Source: Chloroflexota bacterium (GTDB lineage: Bacteria; Chloroflexota; UBA11872). Taken from it: 64,000 nucleotides of DNA. A program made the position numbers and the translations under genes. The notes below the pieces were generated by a model that was not told the origin of the DNA, did no database searches, and saw only the letters and a program-made list of their open reading frames with translations. This document shows positions 1 to 9,465 of the stretch, one piece after another; position 1 is the stretch's first letter; each line of letters starts with the position of its first letter. The stretch lies in contig JAPOXD010000007.1 in the NCBI GenBank assembly GCA_026707285.1, positions 1-64,000 on the forward strand, read 5' to 3'.

Positions 1-226
1 AAATGTGTAAACGATGTCTCCGAACACCCGTAAACCATCTATCCGGTCTAAACAGAGGGAGAGGGTTGGGGTGAGGGGGCTCCGAGGCTCGGGCCCGGGA
101 TGTCGCCCACTTTCGCAGCGGCCTCCTCAAGGAGACCCTTGCGCAATTGCCACAGCCGTAGTCGGAATCCAGGCCCATGCGCCGCGAGCCGCCAGCCGTG
201 TGGGTATGCACTTACGCGGTAATGTC

Positions 227-496
227 ATGCTCTGCATAGTGCAAACCACCATTTCGCTCGATGACCAACTGGCTCGACGCGTACGTCGGGAAGCCGCCGC
301 GCGGGGCTTGACCGTGAGCGCCTTCATCGCGCAGACCCTGGACGATGCGCTCAAGCGCCGCGAGCCAACCCCCGCGCCGCCGTTTCAACTCGTGACCGTT
401 CGCGGCAGTCGACCGCGTCGTGGCGTGGATCTCGATCGGCCACGCTCGCTTGACGTTCATGACGATCAAGGCCGGTACAGCCCCTGGGGCGCCTGA
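227..496 (+). CDS. Ribbon-helix-helix (VapB-like) antitoxin
   Basis: ORF from internal ATG: MLCIVQTTISLDDQLARRVRREAAARGLTVSAFIAQTLDDALKRR, typical RHH/VapB pattern. Confidence 0.6.
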   Translation: MLCIVQTTISLDDQLARRVRREAAARGLTVSAFIAQTLDDALKRREPTPAPPFQLVTVRGSRPRRGVDLDRPRSLDVHDDQGRYSPWGA

Positions 497-537
497 TACT
501 TGTCGCGGTACACGAACGTCCGTAACGGCGTGTGGCG

Positions 538-804
538 ATGGCCCAGCTGAATGTACGGCTCGACGCCGAGCAACGACGGCGGCTGGAGGAGCTTGCCGCC
601 GCGAAGGCCAAGTCAATCTCCGAAATCGTGCGTGGCCTGATCGACGACGCTTACGAGGACATCCGGCGGGAGCGTCGGCGACAGGCCGTCGAGCGATTGA
701 TCAGGCTGGAAGTCGAGGACCCGCCGGACGCGGCAACCCTCTCGCGCGAGTTGGAGGCGGCCGACCCAATCGGACTCGAGCTGACGACCTCCGCAAAGCC
801 ATAA
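538..804 (+). CDS. Second ribbon-helix-helix antitoxin-like protein
   Basis: MAQLNVRLDAEQRRRLEELAAAKAKSISEIVRGLIDDAYEDIRRERR, RHH/CopG-like. Start could also be GTG at 532. Confidence 0.6.
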   Translation: MAQLNVRLDAEQRRRLEELAAAKAKSISEIVRGLIDDAYEDIRRERRRQAVERLIRLEVEDPPDAATLSRELEAADPIGLELTTSAKP

Positions 805-878
805 GGCGCCCGTCTTCCAGGTTCTCCCTGGCGGCGCCATCCTGCTTCTCGTGGATCGCTGGACCGAGCTCACGGCGA

Positions 879-1157
879 CTACGGCGAAGGAGACCGGGGC
901 CGCCGCAGGGAGCCATCCTCATCCTGGCAGTACATGAAGACGGTCCCCACTGCGACGGTACGACCTGACGGAGCTTCCTTGATGACCCTCTGAATCCCCT
1001 CGGGCGTCTCCGGGAAGGTGATGGTCGTCCCCCCAGCGTGCGACTGGGTGACAACCCCTTCCACCTCCTGGCAGGTGTCATCGGCCGACCCACATGCGCT
1101 CGCGAGCAGCAGGCCTCCCAGCGCCAGGCACCAGCCCAACCTGAAGACGAGAATCAT
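879..1157 (-). CDS. Small putative lipoprotein
   Basis: MILVFRLGWCLALGGLLLASACGS signal peptide and lipobox followed by a short soluble domain. Confidence 0.55.
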   Translation of the reverse strand: MILVFRLGWCLALGGLLLASACGSADDTCQEVEGVVTQSHAGGTTITFPETPEGIQRVIKEAPSGRTVAVGTVFMYCQDEDGSLRRPRSPSP

Positions 1158-1732
1158 TGCGCCGCGCCGACGCTCAAAACCCCCATCGGTCCTGGCGTCC
1201 CGGTCGGCCCGCCCATCGCGGAGCGTCGTCCGCAACTCGCGGATATCGGCGGCGTGGTGGGCCGCATGCGCCCGCCAGTCCGCCTCGGCGGACTCCCACA
1301 GCCTGCGAATCCCCCCGCGCACGTCACGCCAGGCACCACGATGAGGGCCGCGAGCGCGACGCCGACCGTGAGCATGGCCACCAGCAGCGAAACGAGGTCC
1401 GCCTTCACGCGACGGCATTCCGGCGAGCGACGCCCTGCTTCTGGCTGGCCGATACACCGTACCCTTCAATCAGGCTGAGTACTGCCCACGCCAGTCCGCG
1501 ACGTCTGCGACGAGATTTGCGGCGGGATGTAGCTGGTCGGGCGGCAGTAATGTAGGACTGTGAACTCTGTAGCCATCCGCCACCTTCGATCTCGGCAACC
1601 ATAATCAAGGCCGTGGTTGCGCGATTCATGGCCTCGCCTGTCCCGTGCAACGCGCCCTCTGTATCTCCAATCCAGGCCGGATAATATGGGGCTTGACGGT
1701 TTGAGTTCCGATCCGCAACGGAGCGTGACGTC

Positions 1733-2794
1733 ATGGCTGACTACCAGAACCTGAAGAGCCGTATCGACCAGGGTGAGGTGATCCTCCTGGACGGGGCCAT
1801 CGGAACCGAGCTGCAGTCCATGGGCGTGCCCATGGACCCCGCCGCGTGGTGCGGCCCCGGCAACTACACGCACCCGGCCACCGTGCGACAGATGCACGAA
1901 CGCTACATCCGGGCGGGGGCCGACATCATCACCACCAATACGTTCAACACCCTGCGCCCCGCGCTGGAGGCGTCCGGCTACAGCGAGTTGGTCCGGGAAG
2001 TCAACGTGCGCGCGGTGGACGCGGCTCTCGAAGCCATCGATCGGTCCGCCGGCGACCGGCCCGTCTACATCGCCGGTTCCATCTCGTGCCGCATCCCAAT
2101 CCGGGACCGTAGGACCGGGACGCTGTTGGGCGGCACGGGCTACGGCTATGGCGCCAGCCTTTCGGCGGAAGAACTGAGCGCTCACGCCAAAGAGCAGGCG
2201 AACATCCTGGCGGAGTCCGGCGTGGATTTCTTTCTGATCGAGAATCTGTGGGCCGACAACGAGTCCAGGGCGATAGCCGCCGAAGCGGCCAAGGCCACGG
2301 GCCTGCCGGTTTGGGTGGCCTTTACGGCCTCCGTGTCATCTGACGATCAGGCGGTCCGGATGAGTTTCGGCGAGGACCGCGCCTACAGCACCGGCCTAGG
2401 TATGCCCATGTGGACGTCGACTTGGCGAACGGTCGACGACGACATGAGCCTGGCCCAAGGCATCGACGAGATTGCGGCTCTCGGTCCCGACGTCCTTGGA
2501 ATCTTTCACAGCCGGATTGACGAAACCGCGGCGGCCCTGCAGGTCATGCTCGACCGGTGGTCCGGGCCCGTCGTCGTCTATCCGGACGCCGGCCGGGAAG
2601 ACTATCTGGAGACCTGGCAGGACGCCAGCGTGGCCAACGAACAGACGGTGGCGGAGTTGACGCAGGAGGCGGCCACCTGGGTCGAAATGGGCGCCCAGAT
2701 CATTGGCACCTGCTGCGGTTTCGGCGCCAACTACACCAAGGCGCTGCGGGGCGTCCTGCCGGACCGGATCGCCTCGCCGCGAAACGGCGCGTAA
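1733..2794 (+). CDS. Homocysteine S-methyltransferase family protein (betaine-homocysteine methyltransferase-like)
   Basis: N-terminal LLDGAIGTELQSMGVPMD and C-terminal IIGTCCGFGANYTKAL zinc-site motif. Confidence 0.85.
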   Translation: MADYQNLKSRIDQGEVILLDGAIGTELQSMGVPMDPAAWCGPGNYTHPATVRQMHERYIRAGADIITTNTFNTLRPALEASGYSELVREVNVRAVDAALEAIDRSAGDRPVYIAGSISCRIPIRDRRTGTLLGGTGYGYGASLSAEELSAHAKEQANILAESGVDFFLIENLWADNESRAIAAEAAKATGLPVWVAFTASVSSDDQAVRMSFGEDRAYSTGLGMPMWTSTWRTVDDDMSLAQGIDEIAALGPDVLGIFHSRIDETAAALQVMLDRWSGPVVVYPDAGREDYLETWQDASVANEQTVAELTQEAATWVEMGAQIIGTCCGFGANYTKALRGVLPDRIASPRNGA

Positions 2795-2875
2795 GCCAGA
2801 GACATCCAAGCACCTCTGAGCTAGAGCAGACGTCCGGATCGACGGGAGGGACTTCAGCTGGATTCGAAACCGCTG

Positions 2876-4387
2876 GTGGTTGTCGGGGCTGGGGCGGCGG
2901 GCACGGCCGCCGCTATCGAGGCGGCCCGAGCCGGAGTCCAGGTCACACTCGTCGACGAGAACCCCATTGGCGCTTCCATGATGGCGCTGGACGTCCCGCA
3001 GTTCTTCGGCCGACGGGCCATCGACCCGCTCCCCGCCAGGGATGAAATGCTGGAGCGAGTTGCCGCGGCCAACTCCGCGCTGGCGGAAGCCGAGGAAGCC
3101 GGGGTCGAGGTTCAGCTTGGAACCAGCGTCTGGGGCGCCTTCCGAAATTCGGACACGAGCAGGGTCCTCGACGGCCCGCAGCTCGGGCTGGCCGACGCCG
3201 AGCGGTCGTGGATGGTCAAGTACGACCGGCTCATCGTGGCCGCCGGCGCCCGGGACCTGGCGATGTCCTTTCCCGGGTCGGGGATGGCGGGCGTCATGGG
3301 CGCCAACGGCGCGCACGCGCTGATGCGTCGCTACCGGACGTTGACCTCGCGGCGCATGGTGGTCCTGGGATCCGGTGACCTGGGCCTCAACACCGCGGCG
3401 ATGGCGCAGGACAGTGGCGTCGAGGTAGCCGCCGTCGTGGACGTCTCACCCTCCGTGCGCGGCGACGAGGTCCTCATGTCGCGGTTGAGGGCCACGGGCG
3501 TTGAGCTATGCATGTCCCACACGGTCAAGGAAGCCGTCGGCAGCGCCGGCGAGATCGAATCCGTCGTGCTGGTCGAGATCGACGACTGCCAGCCGGTTGC
3601 CGGCACCGAGAAGGTCATTGCCGCCGACGCCGTCTGCCTCGCCATTGGCCTGGTTCCCAACGTCGAGCTTCTTGGTCTCCTGGGGTGCGACCTCGCCTTT
3701 GCGTCCGAGCGCGGCGGTTGGGCGCCGGTCCACGACGACCGGATGCGGACCAGCGTCGACGCCGTGTTCGTCGCCGGGGACGCCGCCGGCTTCCACGATG
3801 GAATGGTCCTGGACGCCGAGATTGCACGAAACCAGGGCCGCCTGGCCGGACTCGCCGCCGCCGAGTCGCTCGGCGCTATCGACAGGGACGAAACGCTCGC
3901 CCGAAGAAGCGAGCTCCAAGCCGCGGCCGTCGATGCAACGTCAGCCGATGGGCACTCGGCCTGGCAGCGATGGCATCGATCCCTCGTCAACGCCGGTGGG
4001 ATGAATGTCTTCGCGTGCCCATGCGAGGAGGTCACGCGCGCCGAGATCATCGGCTTGCAGCCGCCGCGCTATCTAGGCCTGGGCTCGGAGCAGGCGAGCC
4101 GTCGCAGCTTGCGGACCCAAGCGAGGAATAACCCGGTCAACGCCGATCAGGTCAAGCGCCTGACACGGGCCGGAATGGGCCACTGCCAGGGCCGGCTGTG
4201 CCGTGAGCAGGTGTCGCTGCTGCTCGCCGAGGAGTCCGGCGCCGACATCGCCGACATACCCGTCATGTCCTACCGGCCGCCGGTGCGGCCGCTCCCGCTC
4301 AGGGTCATGTGGCCCCACGACGAGCCGGAGCAGGTGCGCAGCGAGTGGCCCAAGTGGTTCAGCCCCACGCATCGGGTGCTGGGATAG
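2876..4387 (+). CDS. FAD/NAD(P)-dependent oxidoreductase with BFD-like [2Fe-2S] C-terminus (HcnB/opine-oxidase alpha-like)
   Basis: VVVGAGAAGTAAAIEAARAG FAD motif; CPCEEVTRAEIIG...GMGHCQGRLC cysteine motif. Start codon uncertain. Confidence 0.8.
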   Translation: MVVGAGAAGTAAAIEAARAGVQVTLVDENPIGASMMALDVPQFFGRRAIDPLPARDEMLERVAAANSALAEAEEAGVEVQLGTSVWGAFRNSDTSRVLDGPQLGLADAERSWMVKYDRLIVAAGARDLAMSFPGSGMAGVMGANGAHALMRRYRTLTSRRMVVLGSGDLGLNTAAMAQDSGVEVAAVVDVSPSVRGDEVLMSRLRATGVELCMSHTVKEAVGSAGEIESVVLVEIDDCQPVAGTEKVIAADAVCLAIGLVPNVELLGLLGCDLAFASERGGWAPVHDDRMRTSVDAVFVAGDAAGFHDGMVLDAEIARNQGRLAGLAAAESLGAIDRDETLARRSELQAAAVDATSADGHSAWQRWHRSLVNAGGMNVFACPCEEVTRAEIIGLQPPRYLGLGSEQASRRSLRTQARNNPVNADQVKRLTRAGMGHCQGRLCREQVSLLLAEESGADIADIPVMSYRPPVRPLPLRVMWPHDEPEQVRSEWPKWFSPTHRVLG

Positions 4388-4394
4388 GCGGCGC

Positions 4395-5555
4395 ATGGAC
4401 AGCGCGGACGTAGTCGTCATCGGGGCTGGGGTTTCGGGCCTCAGCTCGGCCTATCGCCTGGCCAAGGCGGGCCGGGACGTCGTCGTCGTCGACAAGGGGA
4501 TCGTCGGGGGCGAGGCGTCCGGGCGAAACGGCGGAATGGTCAGCGAGCGGGTCGACGAGCCGGCGCTGATTCCGCTGGCCGTGGAAGCCACCAGGACCTG
4601 GGAGACGCTGGCCGATGAGCTGGGCTATCCCACCGAGTTCGTCCAGCAGGGGCGGCTCCAGGTCGCCGTGACGGAGGAGGAGATGGGCGCCCTCCACTCC
4701 GAACGGGACAACGCGCTACGCCACGGCCTGCACGCGGAAATGGTCGATCCCCCGGAGATTCGGGACATGATTCCCGGCATCACCGAAAGGACGCTCGGCG
4801 GGCTCTTTTTCAGCAAGGGCGGTCACGCCAACACCCAGCTGGCGGTCCAGGCGTTCGCCTGGGCACTTCAAGACCTGGGCGGACGGCTCTATCAGAACAC
4901 GGCCGTCACGGGCTTCCAGGTCGTTGGCGACAGGGTGACGGCGGTGGAGACGACCGCCGGCCCAATCGCCGCCGACATGGTCGTCGCCGCCGCCGGACCC
5001 CAGACCGGGCTGATGGCGGGGCTGGTGGGCGTGCACATTCCCGTGGCCCCGGCAAGGGTCGAGATTCTGGCGACCGCCCCCATTGAGCCGCTCACCAGCA
5101 TCGCCCTGGTGGGGAACGGCCTCTACGGACACCAGGCCGTGCGGGGAAACCTGATCTTCGGCGGAGGCGCCCACGAATGGGCCGACGTGGACCTCACCAC
5201 CACGCCCGGCAAGCCCAACACGCCGCTCATCAGGAGCATCGCCAGGCGCCTCGCGGAGCTGCTGCCGGAAGTGGCCGACGTGCCGGTCATTCGAAGCTGG
5301 GCCGGGGTGGTGGAACAGGCACCGGACTATATGCCGATCATCGACATCCTGGACTCCCCCAGCAACTACGTGGTCGTCACCGCCTCGGCCCACGGCTTTG
5401 GCATCTCCCCAGCCACGGGCAAGGTCGTCAGCGACCTGGTCCTCTACGGCGAAACGAACATCGACATCGGCGGCCTAGGTCTGGGACGCTTCGCCAACGT
5501 CAGTCCCAACTGGCGCCACCAACGCGGCTGGATTCCGGCTCCAAACCGGTCCTGA
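4395..5555 (+). CDS. FAD-dependent oxidoreductase, DAO/glycine-sarcosine oxidase-like (HcnC-like)
   Basis: MDSADVVVIGAGVSGLSSAYRLAKAGRDVVVVDKG; C-terminal SAHGFGISPATGKVVSDLVLYGE typical of DAO family. 7-bp gap from the upstream gene. Confidence 0.85.
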   Translation: MDSADVVVIGAGVSGLSSAYRLAKAGRDVVVVDKGIVGGEASGRNGGMVSERVDEPALIPLAVEATRTWETLADELGYPTEFVQQGRLQVAVTEEEMGALHSERDNALRHGLHAEMVDPPEIRDMIPGITERTLGGLFFSKGGHANTQLAVQAFAWALQDLGGRLYQNTAVTGFQVVGDRVTAVETTAGPIAADMVVAAAGPQTGLMAGLVGVHIPVAPARVEILATAPIEPLTSIALVGNGLYGHQAVRGNLIFGGGAHEWADVDLTTTPGKPNTPLIRSIARRLAELLPEVADVPVIRSWAGVVEQAPDYMPIIDILDSPSNYVVVTASAHGFGISPATGKVVSDLVLYGETNIDIGGLGLGRFANVSPNWRHQRGWIPAPNRS

Positions 5556-5607
5556 CCGGTGCGACTGCCATCGCGGCGCGGTAAACGGTGGTGGGTGATT
5601 TTGGTTC

Positions 5608-5640
5608 CGTCATTCCGGCGCAGGCCGGAATCCAGGTCCG
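5608..5640. repeat. REP-like palindromic intergenic repeat
   Basis: attccggc-gcag-gccggaat perfect dyad within cgtcattccggcgcaggccggaatccagg. Related ggaatccaggcccatgcgccgc near 163-190. Confidence 0.5.
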
Positions 5641-5714
5641 TGCGTCGCCTGACGAATAGAGAGCGCGCGCCTGCGGTGGGTCGCCATCGCCACATCCCAA
5701 GGCAAAGTGACCCA

Positions 5715-8700
5715 CTACCGAATTCTGGAGACCCACTCACCAATTGATACGCCTGATTCCCACACCTCGCCCGGCACTTCATATCTGAGAGCGGACTCGT
5801 TGCGGACGGCTATTGACCTCGTCCTCGCAGCTTCAACTAGAGAATATGTTCCTTCAACTCTTGAGCCTATATCAGGGACGATCTTGGCTAAGGGCTCTAC
5901 GATGGACGCGGACCATTCACTCGTCAAGTCTTCGATCTTGAAGGAGCGAAGATCAACTACGCAGAGCACGTAGTTATCGGGTTCTTTACTTGCCGTCTCC
6001 GCTTGCAGAGGTGTGAGACGGGCCTGTCCTGTGGTCGTAGCCTTAACCTCAAGCAGGTATGGGCCAACCGAAAACCTTTGCGATGCATCGTCTAGAACGT
6101 TATCTGTCGGTGACGTGACTTTGTAATCGACCCCGTGATCTACAAGCTCCAGATTCAGGCTGTAGGCTTCCATTGCTGACTTGATTGCTTCTTGTACACC
6201 AACGCCCATGCACCTGAAACGGTGGATGTCCCGCTCTTGACACTTTCGCGCCTCTACTTCCTCTGCTAACGACGAATATAGCTCAAGGTCGGCTCCGCCA
6301 GATTCAACCAATCTGGCTAAACCATTCCGCAATTCCTCGCGTCGTTCGGTGTCCGGTTCAATGCCCAGCAGTCGTAACTCCAGCCGGTCAAACTCAAACC
6401 AGTCACTCAACAGCCTGATTGCGGCGTCGTTGTGTTCCAACCATCCTGGATCCAAGAGCTCATCGAGGGTCTTTGCGTTTGCAAGCATTGGCATGGGCTT
6501 GCCATCTTCGTCAGGTATCGGCACCCATGGTCGGATTCTCAGGTCGGCTAGCCATAGTGCGCCCGCGACTGGAACGTCCGTAGGTTCACCTGCCCTCCTA
6601 CCTCTCACGATTTGCTCCCTCTGCCATGCGGAATCATGTGGCGCCACATGGCACAAGACCAGGCCAAGCAACGCGCGCGCCTCGTTAAATCCCTCTCGGC
6701 ACCGATTCAGAACCTCAGGCTGGAGCAATGCGATCTGACTGAACACTTCGTTGTTGCTCGGGACCGTGAGTCCGTTGGTATCAATCGAACTGAGTTCTTC
6801 CAAACGGCGTGGTGTCAAAGCGGACGGTATGTCGGCGCAGATTGGGTCTGCGATTGCAATGCCCCATGCGATCAGCGCTGAAACACAGTCGGGCAAGTCT
6901 TTGGCGGGGGAGCCCGAATACATCTCGTCCAAGACCCGGTCGGGTGGATACGCGCTTGCGAATGGCTGAGCAGCCTTATGCCAACATCGAATAGGGGCCA
7001 TCATCATACGCGCTCGGCTCCAGCGAACCGCAGTCTTGCCGTGGGTGATGAGCGGTATTTGGCTGGCCGTCGAACGGGCCTGACTCTGACTAGATTCCCA
7101 GAGGTATGACAATAGCCTTACAGTTCCTTGCTGTATTTCAGGAGGCTTATCTTCGCATCGCTCGTCTTCAGGAAGCGAGTTAGCCAGAGACTCCACTGCT
7201 TTCTGAATGACGTCATCCTCCGACATGATATTCGGCAGCGCGTTTTCAAGAGCGTAGTGAAGGTGGGGCAGCCCATGCTCAGCAACAGTTTCGTCAAACC
7301 CAGCAAGAAGAAGCTGGCTGCGAATGTCGAGACCGATATCGGCGCAAATGTTCTTTAGCGAAACTGGTATACCGTTGTCGCGGTTCAAGTCTGACGGCGA
7401 ACGAAGGCGTTGATTCTGGTCTGGAAGCATGCCGTGAAGCACCGTTGGGTCTACCCCAGAACGCTTCCGCCAACACTCACCGGTAACATCCAAGAAATGC
7501 GCCATCCATTGCTTGACATCCCCATCAACCATTAGGTCTTCAAGCTTACCTGATTCTCCTTTGACCCAATCGGGAATCTCTTTGACGCTGATGCGATTGA
7601 GTGATAAGCCCAGGCTGTCCCATCCGTTCGCTATATCACTCCAGGCTAAAGCGAGTTCTTTCCTAGGAGGGAATAATTCGGATGCCGCCTCAAGAAGGGG
7701 CCACATGCGATCCACGGTTGTCTCATCGTCGGACGATTCAGTCAGAAGTCTTGGGGCAATGAAGTCGGCAAAAGCACCGTCCTCTGCAATCGCGGGCAAC
7801 ATGCTTGATGAACAATCGACGATGGGCAATTTGGCAACTCGCCCTGCAAATGACGCGAGTTGCTCGTGCCACCAGTCCCTTTCGGCGGCACTTGCAGTAT
7901 CGAAGCCCCTTGTAGGAGCATACGCCTGCGCAAGGAGATGTGCGTCTATCCATTCCTGGTCAAATGCGTGCTTGACCGCGACTACGGCCGCGGAAAGGGC
8001 GTCTTCAACTAGGCTCTTATCTCCGTCGTCCAAAAGCAGTCTACTACGGTCTTGGTCCGGCTTAAACTTGCCGTCGAGTATGAAGTTTGTCGGAATGAAC
8101 CCTGATCCACTCAGGGGGTATTCCCGGTAAACCCGAGGAGCGTTCCCATTCGGTGGAACGACCCTCCACCCTTTTTCGGTATGTTCCGTTAGCACGAGAG
8201 CCGAAGCCGGACCATGTTCGCTGCTCTTGAATCGAAAGACACGAATCTCAGGTCGATGAGTACCATTCTGGAGGATTTGAATGGAACGTTCTTCAACATA
8301 GCCGTCTTCCAAGGCTTGCGCAGTCACCTCGGTAGGCGTCCAGACCTCTCCGTCGTCTTTCCTATTTCGCAGTTCAGCGCAGCCAAGCACTGGCCGGGTA
8401 GCATAGAGATAGGGCAACGCGGACCTAAGCGATTCGACCCCCAAAGTGAGCGGATTGTCGTCGTGAATGTGATAGTCGAACGTTGCTGATGGGACGCCAT
8501 CCAAGTTCGACACTCGGCTTGCCGATCGGATGGCTTCCCTGCAAGCTGCCATGTTCTCCAGGATTGCGTCTTCGTCACCTCCACGATCCAACAGCAGGCC
8601 AAATCGTTCGGACCCGTCGGGAGTATCGAGTAGTCCGCGTAGGGTTGTGCGCTCAGCAAGGACGTGTGTGACAAGGAAACCCGTACCGAAGCGACCGGTC

Positions 8701-9014
8701 GTCTGTTCGGATTCGAAATGCTTATTGGATCCACCGGAAAGCAACGCGGTCAGGTCGCTGGATGTGAATGGGACACCGTCATGCTCGAATGAGACTTTCG
8801 CCTGCTCGGAACTCAGGCGAATCGCTACAGATTTGCTGCCAGCACGAGGGCCGAAGTCGAGCGCGTTCTGCAGCAATTCAAACGGCCAACGAAGTCCGGC
8901 TGACGCAACGCTTTTGCGAGCCTCTTCCACCTGCGATCGAATGCGCCTGGCTTGGTAGCGGCTCTGTTGATCTCTGAAGGTCTCTTCGAATAGCTTAAAT
9001 GCGGCTTCGCTCAA
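5715..9014 (-). CDS. Large GHKL/HSP90-type ATPase (sacsin-like N-terminus) with C-terminal DUF3883-like nuclease domain; candidate defence protein
   Basis: ELLQNALD N-box, DGVPF, GRFGTGFLV GHKL motifs; C-terminal YLLEVKATTTGQARLTPLQAETA...YVLCVVDL resembles DUF3883/PD-(D/E)xK. Visibly lower GC than flanks. Confidence 0.75.
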   Translation of the reverse strand: MSEAAFKLFEETFRDQQSRYQARRIRSQVEEARKSVASAGLRWPFELLQNALDFGPRAGSKSVAIRLSSEQAKVSFEHDGVPFTSSDLTALLSGGSNKHFESEQTTGRFGTGFLVTHVLAERTTLRGLLDTPDGSERFGLLLDRGGDEDAILENMAACREAIRSASRVSNLDGVPSATFDYHIHDDNPLTLGVESLRSALPYLYATRPVLGCAELRNRKDDGEVWTPTEVTAQALEDGYVEERSIQILQNGTHRPEIRVFRFKSSEHGPASALVLTEHTEKGWRVVPPNGNAPRVYREYPLSGSGFIPTNFILDGKFKPDQDRSRLLLDDGDKSLVEDALSAAVVAVKHAFDQEWIDAHLLAQAYAPTRGFDTASAAERDWWHEQLASFAGRVAKLPIVDCSSSMLPAIAEDGAFADFIAPRLLTESSDDETTVDRMWPLLEAASELFPPRKELALAWSDIANGWDSLGLSLNRISVKEIPDWVKGESGKLEDLMVDGDVKQWMAHFLDVTGECWRKRSGVDPTVLHGMLPDQNQRLRSPSDLNRDNGIPVSLKNICADIGLDIRSQLLLAGFDETVAEHGLPHLHYALENALPNIMSEDDVIQKAVESLANSLPEDERCEDKPPEIQQGTVRLLSYLWESSQSQARSTASQIPLITHGKTAVRWSRARMMMAPIRCWHKAAQPFASAYPPDRVLDEMYSGSPAKDLPDCVSALIAWGIAIADPICADIPSALTPRRLEELSSIDTNGLTVPSNNEVFSQIALLQPEVLNRCREGFNEARALLGLVLCHVAPHDSAWQREQIVRGRRAGEPTDVPVAGALWLADLRIRPWVPIPDEDGKPMPMLANAKTLDELLDPGWLEHNDAAIRLLSDWFEFDRLELRLLGIEPDTERREELRNGLARLVESGGADLELYSSLAEEVEARKCQERDIHRFRCMGVGVQEAIKSAMEAYSLNLELVDHGVDYKVTSPTDNVLDDASQRFSVGPYLLEVKATTTGQARLTPLQAETASKEPDNYVLCVVDLRSFKIEDLTSEWSASIVEPLAKIVPDIGSRVEGTYSLVEAARTRSIAVRNESALRYEVPGEVWESGVSIGEWVSRIR

Positions 9015-9465
9015 TCGCCTAACTCCATGCTAGTCCTGTTCGGCTTAGGATGACGACCGTAGACTCGTGGGAGTGGTCGCCCTACCCTCAAATGGCCCCG
9101 GCGCGGGAAGGGGACTAGGTTGGGAAGCGTCACACTGTCACCTCCTGCTCGAAGTGGGCGTGAGGCTCAAGGGTGTCGGGACTGCGGGGGGTAGCGCCAA
9201 ATGCGCCATGCAGATGTTCTGGGCCGTGAGGATGGATAGAATATCATTTGCGACGCAGCTAATGGCAATAGCTTCACGATCACCGTCGCCAGCCAAGCGA
9301 TGAAGCGGCCTGGGAAGCGCCGGGGAATCGAGGCAATCAGACGATCGAGCCGTGCCGGATGCTATAGGATTCCGTCAAACCAACCGTCGCAACGTCTGGC
9401 GGCATCAGGTTCCGCACCACCGGGGAGAGTCGCCGGGGAGTTGGCGCTGAACGGCTCGGCACATG

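Noticed and set aside
9015-9465. Possible partner gene or integrase beside the GHKL/DUF3883-like gene
   Set aside because: Only short ORFs with no recognisable motif; no recombinase signature seen.
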